NCBI GenBank assembly: GCA_013399895.1
Contig: VXBA01011249.1
Coordinates: forward strand, 1,017,252-1,081,251
DNA length: 64,000 nucleotides
Direction: 5' to 3'
From: Serilophus lunatus
Lineage: Eukaryota > Chordata > Aves > Passeriformes > Eurylaimidae
The notes below the pieces were generated by a model, which made no database searches, was not told where the DNA came from, and saw only the letters and a list, made by a program, of their open reading frames with translations. Position 1 is the first letter of the stretch. Each line of letters begins with the position of its first letter. This document shows positions 13,102-28,223 of this stretch, one piece after another. The translations under genes were made by a program, and so were the position numbers.

Positions 13102-15399
13102 ATAAAGAAATGGATAGAAAATTTGTACATTTTCTTGTCACTGTTTCTACATGATCTGTCATTTTCATACACTTATGCATATTATGTGTAGTACCTTACA
13201 TAAATAAATAAATAGTCAACTCCAGAGTGGGATGAGCTATGCCTCATACAAACGTAGAGAGGAAAATTAGGGCCCTAGATTTGGAAATTTTCAGTGGCTA
13301 CAATCATGCCTGCACATCCATTTCTACACAGGTACCCTATAGATTGTGCTGTCACTAAGGGTCCTGACCACAAACTGATAGTAGCTTTATCTGCTCAGCC
13401 AAAAAATAAATGGCACAACAACTCCTCTGAAAAGAATTGGCTAAAAGTTAGTCATCAGTTGACTGGACCTTCATGGTCTCAGAAACAGCCATCATATATT
13501 TGACACTAATCGTATTTGGCATCCTAGCTGAAAATTCAGAATAGAAAGTCTGAGGATCTTGCAGGCATAAAATGTCTTCTATTTTGAGAGATGAATCACA
13601 CAGATAAGAAAGTACAGAGATGCTGGCGATTACATGTATTTCTGTGTAATGTTTTTACTGTTGATCTGGAATAGGAAACTTTCTTGATAAAAGTTCATGT
13701 GCAAAATTATACTCGTATGCTGCCAAACTGACAGTCTTCATACCACTGGCAGAGGTAACATGCATTTCTTATTCTATCCAGCTCGTATGCCTATATTTAA
13801 CTGATCTAAAAGCACTGAAATACAGTGTAAGGAAGATATTTTATCTTCTTGCTCATTTACGGTTTACTGCAAGATGCTGAGCTTTTCTAGGAGCTGGTGG
13901 GAGTCTAACTCCCACTAGTTTTGCTCAAAGTTTGGTGTAAATAGTTCACAAGTGTGCCTGCCATTTTGTGAAGACAAACTGAGTCCATCACCTTTCTTCA
14001 GGTTTTATGACACACTTCAAGATTACAAAATGCATCAATGTATTTATCAGAGGCTTCCAGGTATCTAATTGTCTAGTTATCTACCCTCACAGTAAGCTTT
14101 TTTTCTGTGCTTTTTTGTTTGTGAGATTGGATTTCATCAAGAAGTAGGGCTAAATCTAAAAAAGACTTTCAGTGTCTGACAGGGAAAAAATAAATCACTT
14201 AGCCTTGAAAAAAACCTCAAATTCAGAAGCTAGATCCCTCTTTGACCTAAGAGCAAGTACAAATTGTTACTCTTTGTCTAAGAAGGCATGACAAGACTTT
14301 CTCTGCCATAATTATATAACACTATTTCAGTTCATACTTCAGTATAACTTACAGTTCTTATTACTGAGTTTATGTGTTTCTATTAATTATTGTAATTTGT
14401 CTATCTAGGGTCTTTATATTCACTATACATCAAGCTTTTATACCTTGTGGACTATATGCTTCTCTTTCTAAAAAGCTAGGTATTTTAAAAAAGTAAATGT
14501 GTGGTAAGTGTCTCAACTTGAAGAATAATGTAATAATCATGTTTATCAGACAGTAAATCAAATAAAATGAGACTTTGGGGAAACAGGTACAGTGTTTTCC
14601 TAGATTAAGAGTGTTCTCACGGACTCTAAATAGTAGAAATATAAGAAACAAATGAGGGGTGTTAGCTCTCTAGAAATTTTTTTTCTCTGTATGTTGGAAA
14701 TGAAACTTTGGTATACTGGAGAAAAAAACTACCGTATAGTATAAAGTTTCAAACCCTTTAAACACTAGTAAAAATGTAGAAGGAGTTAATCTGGTTCAAT
14801 GCAGTGTTCTTGTGCATTAAAAATATTAACACACAACACTTGTTTGTTGCTTATAACCATAGCTGTAAGATAAAGATAGTTGCACTGCTGTTGTAAACAT
14901 GATTATCTGAAGATCCAGGGATACAAAGCTTGTACACAAAGGATGGAAGATGCTCTTGGATCTCTCTTCTTGGACCTGTACATCAAGTGAACAGGTAACA
15001 AAAATGCACAAGAACCCACACAGTTTTGGTTATACACTTGTATTTTGCCAGATTAAATAAAACAATGTCACTTGCATATGGGATTAATAATTTCTTCTTC
15101 ATAGCCTTGCTCACCAGACTTCCAGCTGCAACACAGTGGGGACCCATGCAACTCACTCGATGGTTCCTCATTCTGCTGCTTCCACCAGCTGGGAGTCCAG
15201 TCACAATTTTTACTGGGATTTTGCTTCCAATTTACAAAATCAGTAACATTAAACAGACAGCGTTTAAATGTTCTTTTCATGGAAGGAGCTAAGTAAAACT
15301 CTTTTTTTTTCCTATTTTTAGCATTTTTTTCCTAAAACAAATTACATCTTCAATGTTTCACTTGTCCTTTGCTGTTTATCACTTAGAATTATTGCAATC

Positions 15400-15652
15400 A
15401 TTTAGGTTTGAAAAGATCATCGAGTCCAACCATTAACCCAACACTGCCAAGTCCACCACTAAAAGATATCCTGAAGTGCCACATCTACACAGCTTTTAAG
15501 TATCTTCAGAGATGGTGACTCAACCACTTCTTTGGGCAGGCTGTTCCCCAGTGCTTGACAACCCTTTCAGTGAAGAAATTTCTCAGAATATCCAACCTAA
15601 ACTTCCACTGGCACAATTTGAGGCCATGTCCTCTTGTCTTATTGCTTGCTAC
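15400..15652 (-). mobile_element. CR1 LINE 3' fragment, old
   Basis: On the plus strand it reads as the reverse of a CR1 end: GAAAAGATCATCGAGTCCAA, then GGTGACTCAACCACTTCT, CAGTGAAGAAATTTCTCAG and GAGGCCATGTCCTCTTGTC. The sequence after about 15650 no longer follows CR1 with confidence. No intact frame remains. Confidence 0.88.
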
Positions 15653-18445
15653 CCATGCCTTGTATCCCATTCATAGCAATCAGAGATCTGCCTGTATTTT
15701 TATACCTCTTCATATATACCTGCGAACTGCTGTTTCCTTACGGGATTGGTGGACATAATTGTGAAAAGAGATGACAAAGAGTATATCTATGCCGTCATGT
15801 AAGAGCTTCCTGACCTGGTTGCTCGTTCTCTGATTATACACGCTTGTGGATATGTTAATTCACTCCCCAGCTCTCTTCTGGAGGGAACTAATTAGTTCCC
15901 TTGGGCTCTGTCTGCATTTGTAATTCAGCACACAAGAGTGAAACAGTAGATCAAAACAGATGGTGCTGAGGATCCTCATCTCTCTCATATTTGTGTGATA
16001 CTGGTGTTGTGAAGGATGTCATGAGATGCTGCCCTCCTGTGATCAGCTAACTGGGATTTCCTCTGACAAGAAAGCTTGCCTCTCTCTTATCTTGCATGGT
16101 GTTATGGTGTGCTTTGCCTCTGATGTGCCATTAGCAGCAATGGCATGCCAGCATGACTCCACTGTTGCTCCCAAACAAATTATGTTCTAGGGTCACAAAC
16201 ATGTAACATGGACACCAGGTAAGAGCTGTGCCTGGCATACGTGGTGGTAGTTTGTGTATGTGACAAGTCAAATAGAATGTCAAATCTCAGAAGGAACTGA
16301 GAGAAGGACCCTACATTTATTCTGAGGGCAGGAAATCACTACCTTGAATGTGTGACTGAAGAGTATGCAGAGTTCATCTGTGCTGCTCTAATAAAAGATA
16401 TGCTCTCTTCCTATAAACTTTACTTCTCATTGAAAGGAAGGATATCTTTTATGGGATACTGTAAAATTGTCATACAATGAAGGTAAGTCTGAAGATTTAT
16501 TTTTAAAATCCTCTCCTCAAGTTCCCTGAGTTTTTCCGATATCTCTGTTTTAACAGTCGGGCTTTTGCAAGTTTGGCTACCTTATCTGTGGAGTAATCTT
16601 ATCTTCTTCCAGCTGGTTTTGTTCACTTAGGAGGGAACTCTTTGCCCATTCAAGAATTACAGTGTGTCTTTATAGGACAGTATAGGAAATTTCCTGCAGC
16701 ATGTTGCATGGCAAGATAAATCTCTTGGTAGTAGTTCTTGCTGAAGGAACAGCTACTGTGTGCTTGGAATCCAGAACAGTAACTTCCAACATCTAGAAAA
16801 TATGCCACACACACTGAGAAAATTTATAGTCTATGATGCTGGGGGTGGAAGGAATGTGGTAGTAAAATTAACATTTAAAATTGAGAGGGCTGTCTAAGAA
16901 GCAACTTTGACTTAAAGAACATTTCTTTCAACTAAAAGCTAACAGTCTGTGATTGTTTGCAGCCCCTCACTTTTGAGCTAAGATAATAGCAGGTGTGCCA
17001 CACCTATAACCTCCAGCAAGAGAAATCTCCCCATATCATCATGTTATTCACTGTTTGATTCCTTAGAAAAGTGACAGTTAGCAAGTGACTTACAGAGTCC
17101 ATCCCTCCCAGGGATGGATACTTGGCTTTGCTAACACTGAAATGATTGGTTTGCCTCACCTTTTTTTTTGTTCTGTTCCTGAGACTCTGTGGTGGTGCAC
17201 CAGGCCACACTATGATGTGAGAATACTTTAAGCAACCTTAAAACATTCATTTTTGTCAAACAGTGTCTAGATTGTGTCTTCACAAACACTTGGCAGAGAA
17301 CTTGGGGGCAGAGAGAGATGCTGTCTCAGTGTCCATTTTTAATAAAGCTTCTGTCTGACTAAATTGTACCTGCTTATTACACCTTTGGAGTCCCCAGATT
17401 CTCCAGCAGAGGTTAACTGTTACCTTCTGAGACAGCAAAACTTGAGTCAGATAATCAGATAGGTGACTAAGACATAAGGTTGAGGGTATACATAAACATT
17501 TGTGAAGGCACATGTTAATGAACGCTGCAAACATGCAGCACTTTCAGGAAGACGCATATTCAGAAGTGATGTGGCCAGATACCCAAAACCTTAATTTAAT
17601 TTCCTTTCAGACATTGTCAGGAAGAAAAAGTCTGGAAGGATCTCAGGGAAGGCACTTGTAGAGCAGATAGAGATTCTTTTTCAAGAAGACATTTCGATGC
17701 TACACAAATCTGGCACACCTGCTATTCTCTGAACATTAGTGATAATGAATGTCTTGCAATGAAAGCCAAAGCAAGCAGTGTCAGGTAGGACAACAGTAGA
17801 AAATGTGAGCCCATCTGTCTATGTGATTAATGCAATGAGCCCCTTCCAGAAAATGAGTGGAGTTAAGGAGGCCTTTCCAGAGTTCATGGTATGTGCCCAG
17901 CTAACATTACATCGATGCACAGAAAGACTAAGAATTAATGTAGCTGTTGATGTTACCTGGGAACCATCAATAGAAAGTACTGGGTGATTGAAGAGGAGAT
18001 CTGATTCATGTAGCTTTTTCCATGAACAGAATTAAAAGCCAAAGGATCCACTAAGTCCAGCTGTGTCAAACTCTTTGAAGAAAAATAGGAGAAAAAAAAA
18101 TGCGAAAAATTTTTCTGTAGAAAGTATGAGTCACTCAGTTTTCAGTTAACCAATTTAATTACAGAAAGTAAAATAAAACCATAATTTGCCTGGTCATTCA
18201 TGAGGAGACAGATGGGTAATTTTGCAAATGGTTCATGTCTCAAATTATATTTACAAATTAATCGTATTCTGAAGCCAGAAGACCCAGACCCACATAACTG
18301 ATCATCTGCCATGACTGTTCAATCATAGCTTACTCTAAAAACTGTTCCCACTTACAAGAAAATTCTCAATCTGTTTTAATCTGATCTTTGTTCAATGATA
18401 CTGAGATCCTTTCCTCAAAGACCTTGATGAGCATGAAGTACCTAC

Positions 18446-18660
18446 CTTTATTTGACCCTTTCCAAAAGCTGTTTTATTTTTCATGATGATAGAGATCACT
18501 AGCAAGATGAAATCAGTGAGCTGTGTCCCATGATAATATTGATAGACCTCATATCTGAAGCTCTCTTTTGTCATGTAAAACATATATTCTGGAGGCAAAG
18601 CACACTCATCCCAGTGTTCTCGAGGTTGAATCACAAATTCTCTTGCTTTATCATTCCTTG
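18446..18660 (-). other. Unassigned exon-like open frame
   Basis: A 215-bp stretch bounded by GTGCTCAG|CA (acceptor-like) and AAG|GTAGGT (good donor). It is open throughout and consistent in phase (2 bases plus 71 codons). The peptide includes REFVIQPREHWDECALPPEY, MFYMTKESFRYEVYQYYHGT and a hydrophobic LTDFILLVISIIM. Its composition looks more protein-like than the neighbouring frames. I do not recognise the family and found no partner exon nearby, so it may be chance, a decayed element, or an exon of an unseen gene. Confidence 0.25.
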
Positions 18661-18995
18661 CTGAGCACAAAACATGTTATGAAAACCAAAGCTCTTCATT
18701 ATCCATTTCTGTGATCCTGAGTCACAGGTGAAATGCTAGATTTATTAGCATGGTTCTCTTGCACGTGGTGTTGAACAACTGTTTCTATGGTTTTAAGGAG
18801 ACTCTTTAGTCTTAGACTATTTTCAAATATTCTATCTTATTTAAAATAAGATATATTTGGCTGCATTTTGGTATCATTTTGTCATCTGTTTCTGAAGCTT
18901 CCCTAGAAGACTGTAGAGGAAATGTGTTCTCTATGTTGCTGTTAATTTGGGTACATGCTGAACATGGCTTTAAAATAGCACAGTCACTTACCTCC

Positions 18996-19018
18996 TGGGA
19001 TGCCACAAGGGCATCCCA
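18996..19018. repeat. Nine-pair GC-rich hairpin
   Basis: TGGGATGCC and GGCATCCCA pair perfectly around a five-base loop. It stands out against AT-rich surroundings but has no visible gene context. Confidence 0.6.
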
Positions 19019-22000
19019 CACTAGTGTCTAGGGCTTGGAAACGTACATCTCTTTTAAACATCTAGCTGCACTTTTCAAGTTACTGAAAAGGGAATATCTA
19101 TTCAAAGCTATGATAGTATGATATTCTTCCATATTTACCAGTAATAATTGCTCTCTTCAATGTTATGCCTTTTGTCCCTGTAGGAAGCAGTAGAAAAACC
19201 TCTGTTATGCAGATGTAATTATTTGCAATGTTGCTTTTGCTGTTCCTCTTTCTTCATCACTGTTACCTTTTTAGATTCCCTTCTTCACACACTATCTTCA
19301 GTCTGTGCTTGTTATTTTTCTTCTTCAAGTCCAAACTTGAATATCATGAACTATTTCCACTGAAAGTGTTTTTGGTTGCCTTTCACAAATAAGTGACAAG
19401 CACAAAGACAGGACTGTTGGGTGTACTTCAGTATCTTCAGTAGCCCTGTGAAAGGCAAGACTTACCTTATGATGACCTCAGTGATTGATTCTACCTGAGT
19501 CTGAAGAGGGTTTTATGACTTGAAGAAGCAGGTCTATCGAGAGAAGACAGAGCTGTTGTATTTAATTGGGAGGAGGCAGGGTGAGGATAGGAAGAATGGG
19601 AGAGTTTTGCCTTTAACCTAAATTTAAAGCTGTTTTCAATTTCTTGCCTCCCAAGAAATTTCTTATTTTCTTACTTCCAGAAACTGCAGTCTTTTCCTGC
19701 CTGAATAGAAAAGATAATTTATGAAAGACAGGAGTAATGTTGGCTTGGAAAGCCTAAATCACCAATGATAGAAAAATTCTTTTATGATCTGGACAGCAGT
19801 GCTGGATGTCTGTTGTTTTTATCACAGTTCATCATGACAGTACAGGAATTTTGAACTGGCCTTGAAGGCTGCCTAGTCAGCATTATATTGTCTTTTATCT
19901 CTGTGGTAAGAAAATTATTACACGGCTACAAAATTTCTTTTGAATGAGAGAGGAAAACAATGTCCCTCTAGAAATCCTGCAGAAGACATGTCATTTTGAT
20001 GTCTTTCAAGCTTTGGTTTGAAAACTTCTGGTGCTCTACACAGTAATTACTTCCATTGAGGAAGTGCAGATATTCTGCTACTCATGCTAATTACTGATAA
20101 GGAAAAGGCAGGAGGCTTCAATGATGGAACATTTCATGCACTTGTCTTTCTTTTACTAAGCCAATTCCTGCAAAATGGCAGCAGCTATAAAGACTGCCTT
20201 TTGTAATCATCCCCCCTCAGTATAATGTTAAAATTTTATTTCCATCAAAAAAATAAGATAGTGGCTTGTGTCTTGTCGAAATGGGCTTCACATGCTACAT
20301 GTACTGAGCAGCAGGAGGGCAGTAAGGCAAGAGGCAATGCAGATGAGTAGAAGAAGGGAAAATTGCCTCATTTCTTCACCTTTGCTACTCACAATGAAAA
20401 TTGAGGGTACAGATGCTGTTATAAACATGAGGAAAGGGAAGGAGCAACAGCTTGGCTAGATTACAGTCTTGAACCCTAGACACCCAATTTGTCATTTTAA
20501 TTCTGATATCTAGGATTATCAGCTCTTCTTCAGTCATATAATACTTGGCAGAGAGATAGGGAGAAAGGGAGGAATAAATTCCAGCATATTTCCTGCTTCC
20601 TAGATGTCTCTAGCTTTTGAGATAATGCTGTAAAGTTTGTATTCAAATACTTTTTTAATTTTTTCAAAATAGGATTTTAAAATCTGTTTTGTCAGTTATA
20701 TTGACAGTTAAGGGGTAAACTCTTAAATTTTTGCAGAAGGCAACTGGTTGCATCTGAGATCAAAGCCATAGTACCAGATACAACAACCTTATAAATATGT
20801 CCTTTGCCTAGGAAATGTATTCTGATACAAATCCCTACTATTAAAATCAGTACCAATTTCTCTGACTTTACCCAGCATTACTTTAGATTTACTTAAAAAG
20901 CTGGGCCAAATAGTGAGGCCAAAATTAGATAACTTACATCTTGCTATACGTTAATTTAACATGCCAAAAAATATTTCTAAAATCTAGGCATCCTTATTGT
21001 TTGCAGAGCAGTGGCTAAATGTGAAGAGTCTGTTTTAGAGTTCAAAAACTTTTAGAATTCCTTTGAAAAGAAGGCTAAATGTCCCTCTGGGAAAGAAACA
21101 GTAATTTATATCCTCTTGATCTACAGTATAAGAATTAAAAAACATTTACAGAGGCTTTATTATAATTTAGCATTAATACTGGTGGTCCTTTGGCCAGTCT
21201 GAGGAGATCATAATTTATGATTCTTGTTTTTTTAATTTAGAAACAGCTCTCTTCTGGCCCTCTCTTCTGTATCTTTATCAGGAGATAGGTAGGTCAAGTC
21301 TTTCTAATTCAAAGTCTTGTTTGAAGAATGGCGAAAAGAATAAGCACATAAAACAGAGAGACTGCTTTACTAATTACAGTCTTTCAGATTTTGACAGCCA
21401 TACTTCAAATCAACGTTCATGTGGAGAATTAGCCTGTGTTTAATTATTTTTTTTACCTCACAAAATGAACATCAATAAGTTTTTAAAATCTAAAAATAAA
21501 CTTTTTAAATTTAAAAAAAGATGCATGAGAAATACAGAGTGAATCTTTGGAAGGTGTTCTGTTTTATATAAAGACTCATGAACCAGAATCTCTTCCATCT
21601 TAGTAGAAGAAGTATTCAGATGTTGCATATTAATGAAAAAACCTAGACTGACTGCATGGCTGCTTGGCAGGGTTGGGGAGGCAGAACCATGTTTTGCCTG
21701 CCTCCCTGCTGAGATGTGGTACGTACAGATGGAAGCAAGTATTAATCTGCAGCCTTGTGAGTCCCCTGTAGACTGAAAGGAATTCCTTCAGGATTTTGTT
21801 TATGCATCTTGGTCTGCTCTTTCCTTTCTAACATCCTGCTGACGATCCACTCGTGATCTCGTGGTCTACAATAACCTCCAAATGTTTTCCAGTAGAACAT
21901 TTGCACAGATAATAGTTGGCCATGTTTTTATGAGTTGATTTGCTTGTTCTTAAGTCCATTCTTTGTTGTTCAGTTATCTCCACTGAATTTCACAGATAAA

Positions 22001-25000
22001 CAAATCCAAGTCCCTGGAGAAGACAAGGTAAAATGTGATAGTGCAACTGCAGTATTTTACCATAGAAAAACTGAAGTACCAATAGGTTTTCAAAAAGACT
22101 ATGTAGTAATTTCTGTCAGATCTCAAAACAGATAGGGTTTTCTGAATTCCAGAAGAAATGAACTGCTTAAAGATACAAAAGATTTTCTTAAAGGAGGGAG
22201 GCAAGAGGGAAAGACGTGCTCTAGCCCTTGTAATTGTTGGGAAAAATTAAATGTAACCTTAGTTCAGAGTAAGGCTTGAGAACTCAGGATAATAAAATGG
22301 TACCCTAAGAAACTGGCACAGATAACAAGATGGGGCTGAACCTACTAATCTCTGAGTGTATAGGCAGTTATAATAGTGAAATGTACTGCTAAGCCTATCA
22401 TATTAGAGTAGCAGCACAAAGAAAGACCAGACCACAGAAAGCCATATTGCAAACAGATTATATGTATAAAATGATTAAAGAGAAGGTCATGTGGTATTAA
22501 TCACTAAAAACATTGTCCAATAAATATTACTCAATCTCTCTTAAAGGCATAAATATTAAAGAGAATAAAAATCTGGTGTATGATGGTAAAAAACTAAGAA
22601 GCAATAAGCATTATGAGCTGATGATGGAGGAAAAATCATGTCAGATAAACTCGATTACTATTGTGGAGATTGAATTATAGACGGTTGCAATGGAACAGAT
22701 GTAATTTGTATGGCTGTCAGATTCTGCTCCTATTTTTACAGATGAAAATTGTGACTGACTGTTGACATCCATCAAGGAGTTTTTGCTGACTGAACTCAGA
22801 GACCAAGGAATAACACATCCCCAGTATTCACTAAAACAACATTTTCACTGTAAATATCCATTCAAACACTACTATGCATATTTGCATAGTCAGGTAGAAA
22901 GTGGATAAATGCATAGATCTGTGGTTTGAGGAGAAGTAGGAAATCAAATATCAATAATATTGCAAGATTGTTTTGAATTGAAAACAAGATCTAAATATGA
23001 TGGTCCAAAAAATCTTTACTGAGAGGACACAATGCACTTGAGAAACTTCTACCATGTGTTTTATGGTCTGGGATGTGGTATGAGGGTATGCCAGGAGTGA
23101 TGGAGAATGTAAACCATGGTGGGGTAATGGCAGAGGATTGCACAGGTGAGAGGGAGACAAGTTTGTGATCTCATTCATCCTGCAGGAAGTGATTCTCCCT
23201 CAAAGTAGTCCCTAATTTTGACGGGCACTAGGTGGAACAGAGCTGTGGGATGAGACTTGGAACTGCTCTCAGTCTCACTTCCAGCACTTGCCTGGTCAGC
23301 AACAGAGATGCATCCTCAATCATAGAGTGATCCAAGACAACTTACAATGAACTTATGTTATGCTCACAGTTCCAAAGTGTGAGTAGCTTCTTCTTTGCAT
23401 TGGGAATTAATGCCCAGATAATGTCTAAATTGCTGATACAGTATGTACTGAGATTATGAAGGATATTAAGGTGGAAAGTAGTGACAGGACAGTTATATAC
23501 AGAAACTCATCTGATTAAAGTAGAAGTATGGATAAAAAAAAGAAAATAGCTTTATCTAAAACTAATTTTTTAATTCAAAGAAATATTAGGATTATTTTGA
23601 AACTGATTTGAATAATGCTGGATTTCAATTGCAGATTCCAGTGGAATGTGTGTGAGGGACATCAGTGTATAAATACAGGTCTTGAAGTAACATTTTGGCT
23701 AACTGACTTCCAGTGATGTGGCCGGCAGGCATGGCATACAGTTCCCTCTACAAAACGGAAACACGAGTGCCAATAACCTTCAAAGTTATGAAGTTAGTAA
23801 AAAGCAATAGAAAATTGGAATTTAATAGAGTCTACAGCATAGGGATAGTTCTAGGGATAGTCAATGTGCAGTGCAACAAATATTGAGGAAAATATAGTAG
23901 GAAGGAGAGCACACAGTTGTTGCTACATAGCTGGGAGGAATTGCTTGATTGCTATATTACTGCTTAACTGGAGAATATTGTTAATTTAATGTTTACACAT
24001 CAAGAGGCAATATTTTGGTATAAAAGCAATTAAAGTGGCAGAAATCTTTCTCTTAGTCATCTCTGTTCTACTCTAGATATCTTATCTCAGTCAGGCACCT
24101 GAATTTTCGCATCATAGAGTGATTAGACAAGCCGAGTTTTAACACAATAACTTTAACTCAGAGGACTATGCAGCCTTTGTATCTCACTGCTGGATACTTA
24201 GGATAAGTACTGAGCATGCAGACCTTCGGAAATACTGGCTCTGAGAAGAAACAAACATATGTTGTGGGTGAAGGAAATGCAGGACTAATGAGGCTTTTGT
24301 CAGATGCCTTTCTCTGCCAGTTGTGTAGCTCCCTTTCTTTAGCTTGCTGTTTAGCCTACAAGCCTCAGGGAAACAGATTGTCACAATCTAAGTTCTTACT
24401 GTGCCTTCCTGATCATGGGAGCCTTACATCACACAGTATTTGCTTTACTGATGGCTGAAATATAATGGGATTTTCCTTCTGTGCAGTTTTTCTTTTCCTT
24501 CCTGTTCCTCAGCAATAGCATAAGCTTAAGTGTAGAGAAGATTCGCTTTTCCCCAGAGAACAGGGAATCCTAAAGGAACACTTCTCTGAGCATGCACCAG
24601 TAGCAGCCTATTCAAGCCACAAGGGACCACACTATGTCTTATTCATATGCTTTGTAGCTGTATGTGGTAGAGAATACAATAAAAAACTTACACATAGCAT
24701 GTTCAGGAATTCAGTATTTTCATCTCTGGTCAGAAAAAGCACTTACTGAACTCAGTTGGAACAAAGATCAGGAGACTATGCCATTGTCCAGTGACCAGGC
24801 TGAGAGGCAGTGGCATTAGCTGCAGAGTAGAGTGAGAATAAATAACCCCTCCCGACTCAGTTCTGGTAGTGGAGTTGTTTTCATGGCCAGTCCCTGCTTG
24901 CAGGACACTAGCTGATCAGCAGGTATAGGAATCTGTGCATTAACTTGTTTGTGTTCTTCTCTAGCTCAGCTCATTCCTTTCTTCATCCCATTTGAAAGGC

Positions 25001-28000
25001 AGTCATAGCAAAGATTTTGCTGCTTACTGCTGTAATCCTATGACAGTTTAGTTTAAGGTTTTAAGTCCCTTTAAACATTGTCATTTTCCCTTTTTCCAAT
25101 AGAGTAAAAGTTAAAGTATTTTTCAGTGATAAAAATAGGCAGACTAGAATTGTAAAGGGAGTTCACGTGGAGCCTGGCTGCATGTGGCTTCTTCCAGCTA
25201 ATGTAGCTGCTGACAGTCTGACTCATTGCTCTTCCTTGATCTGATTCTCCACCACTATTAGGTCTTTCACAAATGAGTCCTTAAACATCCTTTAAAATGA
25301 ATGATACAGTTTTGTCATTGTTTGACCAGCCAGAAGATAAGGAGATGATGTATTACAGAGAATATTTATTTCCAGGCACTTTCAGTGAAGGAAACTGCCT
25401 CTGTGAGCATAGCTCTGAATAATAACCCTTATAGGAAAAAAGAGACATCTTTTCAGGCCTTCCACAAAGTGACAGTAATATTGAAGTCATGGACAAAATT
25501 TCCAACAGGAGACTATTAGGCTTAGTTAAATAAATTAATGTAATGCAGTTTTAATGGAGGTCTGAAATGGATACGAGAATTAAAGATAATATACAAACTA
25601 GGTGTTCTATAGAGTTTTACTTGAGTTGATTTAAAATTCTCTCTTTCAGATGATTGCACAAATGGTATTTTTCAAGCTGTCTTAACGTTCTGTGTCAACT
25701 GCACTATACTGGAGCAGCAGAGCTTTTAAATTCTGGCTGGTTGTGATCTCTAATAGGTCTGCAGGTTGGGATTGGATGCAGGTGCTTAACTCCTGCCCTT
25801 GATTTGTGCTCAGCAGAATCAATAGCACGCTTGTAGGGGAAGGAAACCAGTAGAAAGGATCTGGCTACTCAAATTCTGTGTTTGCTAAGGTAGATATCAG
25901 ATTGTTTTTTCTTCTCTTTCAATTTGGAGCAATGCTTATTAATTTAGGTTTTCCTTTTTGCTACTGTGTCATGCCAAAACTTCAGTTTGATGTAGCAACT
26001 TCAATATACTGGTGAGTACTTACTTTTAAGATAATTTAATGACCATTGAGTGCTCGTTGTCTCTTTGGAATTTCTTTCCAAGGGAATCTCAATAGACTTG
26101 GAAATGTTCTACAAGATCTGGTTTTGTGTCTTTTTGGGTTGACTGCGGTATAACCTTCATGTAAACTTTCTATGGATTATCTGATATATTGCCTACTAGG
26201 TAATTTAAGGAAGTAATAATTTCTGTGATATGTGTATGTGTAAATGCATTATTGTTTCTTGTAAAAAATTTGATAGAAAACATAAGTGGTTTGTTTTGGT
26301 ATCTTTTTTTTTTTTTCTTTAAGTTTTGGAAAGCTGGTTCTCATAGACCAAAAGGGGAGTTACTTTACCTGGCTTTGAACAAAAGATCTCTGTTTAGGTG
26401 GTTTATGTAGTATTATTGCTGTAGCTAATTGTGTCCCTGGGCTTCTAATTTCAAAAATGAACACTTATGGCACTTCAAGTAGTTGCCATGGAAATCCTCA
26501 CAGCATGAAGCTCTTCAGTGAACACCTTATGGCAGATAAACTATATCTATTATTTCCCTAAACGTGTCAGAATCTAGACTGAGAGGGCTTTTGCATGCCT
26601 TTATATCACAGGCAAAGAACTGATACTTGTTTGTTCTGGCGTATGTTTCCCGACCGCACTTAAAGTCAGATAAACCAATATCCGATTCTAATAGTATTTG
26701 AGAAAGCAATACAGTGAACTGAGAAAATCTCTTTTCAGCTCCTAGTCCCCCAAAATATTTTCAGGTGGAGCTCCTTTTTTTAATATTTTTTTAAGACTTC
26801 TGTATATAAGGCTTTTATGAATACCAATATGGGAGACATAATGGCATTTGGATGCTTTATATTACACCTGCTCAGAGCAGACTCTGCAGTAGAGCAATCT
26901 TTGCTAGAGCAGGATGAAATCTCAATAATAGAAAATATTAATGATCTTTCAGTTTGAAAACATAACTCTTGTGGGTTTTTTAAATGATTAGCTAATTTTA
27001 GAGATCACTCTGGACTACAATTAATTTTTATTTGAATTTCAAAATTGTGGAATGGAAAAGAAGTTAGTTAAGTACATTTTTTTTTTTAGATGTTCTCATT
27101 TCTTTCCATTGCGGTCTTCTCCAGGTATCTAGATGTTCGCATCAACATCTGGAAGCTTTTCCTTTTCATCAGAATGCAGCTAATAATTTCTGGGGTTTTA
27201 GCATTTCTGTAAAGACTAATTCAGCTGTAACAAGGGTGTTTAAAGTACCAAATGTTTATTTTTATTAGTCCTGCAGAGCGAGGAAATTGAAGATCCTTTG
27301 AAGTTCATGTGTTCACACAAACTGTTATTTATCTCTGTCCAGTTCCCACTTCACTGATATTGATGTCCTGCGAGTAGCATCTGTGCCTAGTTTAGTGCCA
27401 GCTGCAGCAAAGGTCGGTTTCAAATATGGGTGGAGATGGCACTTATGGTGGGTTAAAGCACACAGATGAGCAAGAACAGAAAAGAAGTTTGCTTTGCCGC
27501 TTAAGAGCTCCCCTTATAGTAGATAAAAGGAGTACTTCATTCTCCTGAGCTTTCAGTCTGTCTCTCCATTCACAATGTTCTCTTTTAAAATTGATTCTGT
27601 TTAGCTTCCAGTGCCAGACACTCTGGCACAGTTCCTCAGGCACTTAAATATCATTGCGGATTTGGGCTTCTGAGACTACATCTTATTTCCCTCTGAGGGG
27701 GAGGAAGCTTTGCAAGTAGAGTTAATTTTGCTATACAGGAAATAAATGCCATGAAACTTTTCTATTAGATTAAAATGGATAGCAAAGAACAGCCTTTGGC
27801 CCTCCATGAGGAATGTTTGTGAGCCACACAAGCCCCACTGCCTGGGATGCTGGATGAGGTGGAGCATTTAGTGTAGCTAGCTTCCAGTGAAGCCCAGGAT
27901 AGTGCTTCCCTCTTGTATGATCTGCTTTTTCTGTCCTCCAGCAGTATGTATGGAGTGGATCCAACCCACAGAGAGCACAGATGTAGCTGTTCCATAAAAG

Positions 28001-28176
28001 CTTCTGAAACATCCTGCGTCTGACATAAACAAAAATGACCTTTAATATCTATCTCTCTGACTGCCAATAATGGGCTAGTCGTGTTACGAACCTCCAAGCA
28101 CAGGCGGTATGCTTGGCACAAATTTCACCAGTATGGGCAAGATACAACTAATTACTGCATAAAAATTCTCAGAAGG

Positions 28177-28223
28177 CATATATATATATATGTTTGTGTT
28201 TGTGTGTATATATATAATATAAA
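28177..28223. repeat. AT/TG dinucleotide microsatellite
   Basis: About 47 bp of alternating TA units interrupted by TG units, between AGAAGGCA and AATTATGC. A simple repeat with no gene context. Confidence 0.9.

Noticed and set aside
14430..14480. Minus-strand peptide EREAYSPQGIKA resembling the N-terminal region of COX7A2L (EAYSPQGLKP), a gene near HAAO in mammals
   Set aside because: Only about ten residues match, the flanking sequence does not fit, and no other COX7A2L segment is present. Chance likeness is more probable.
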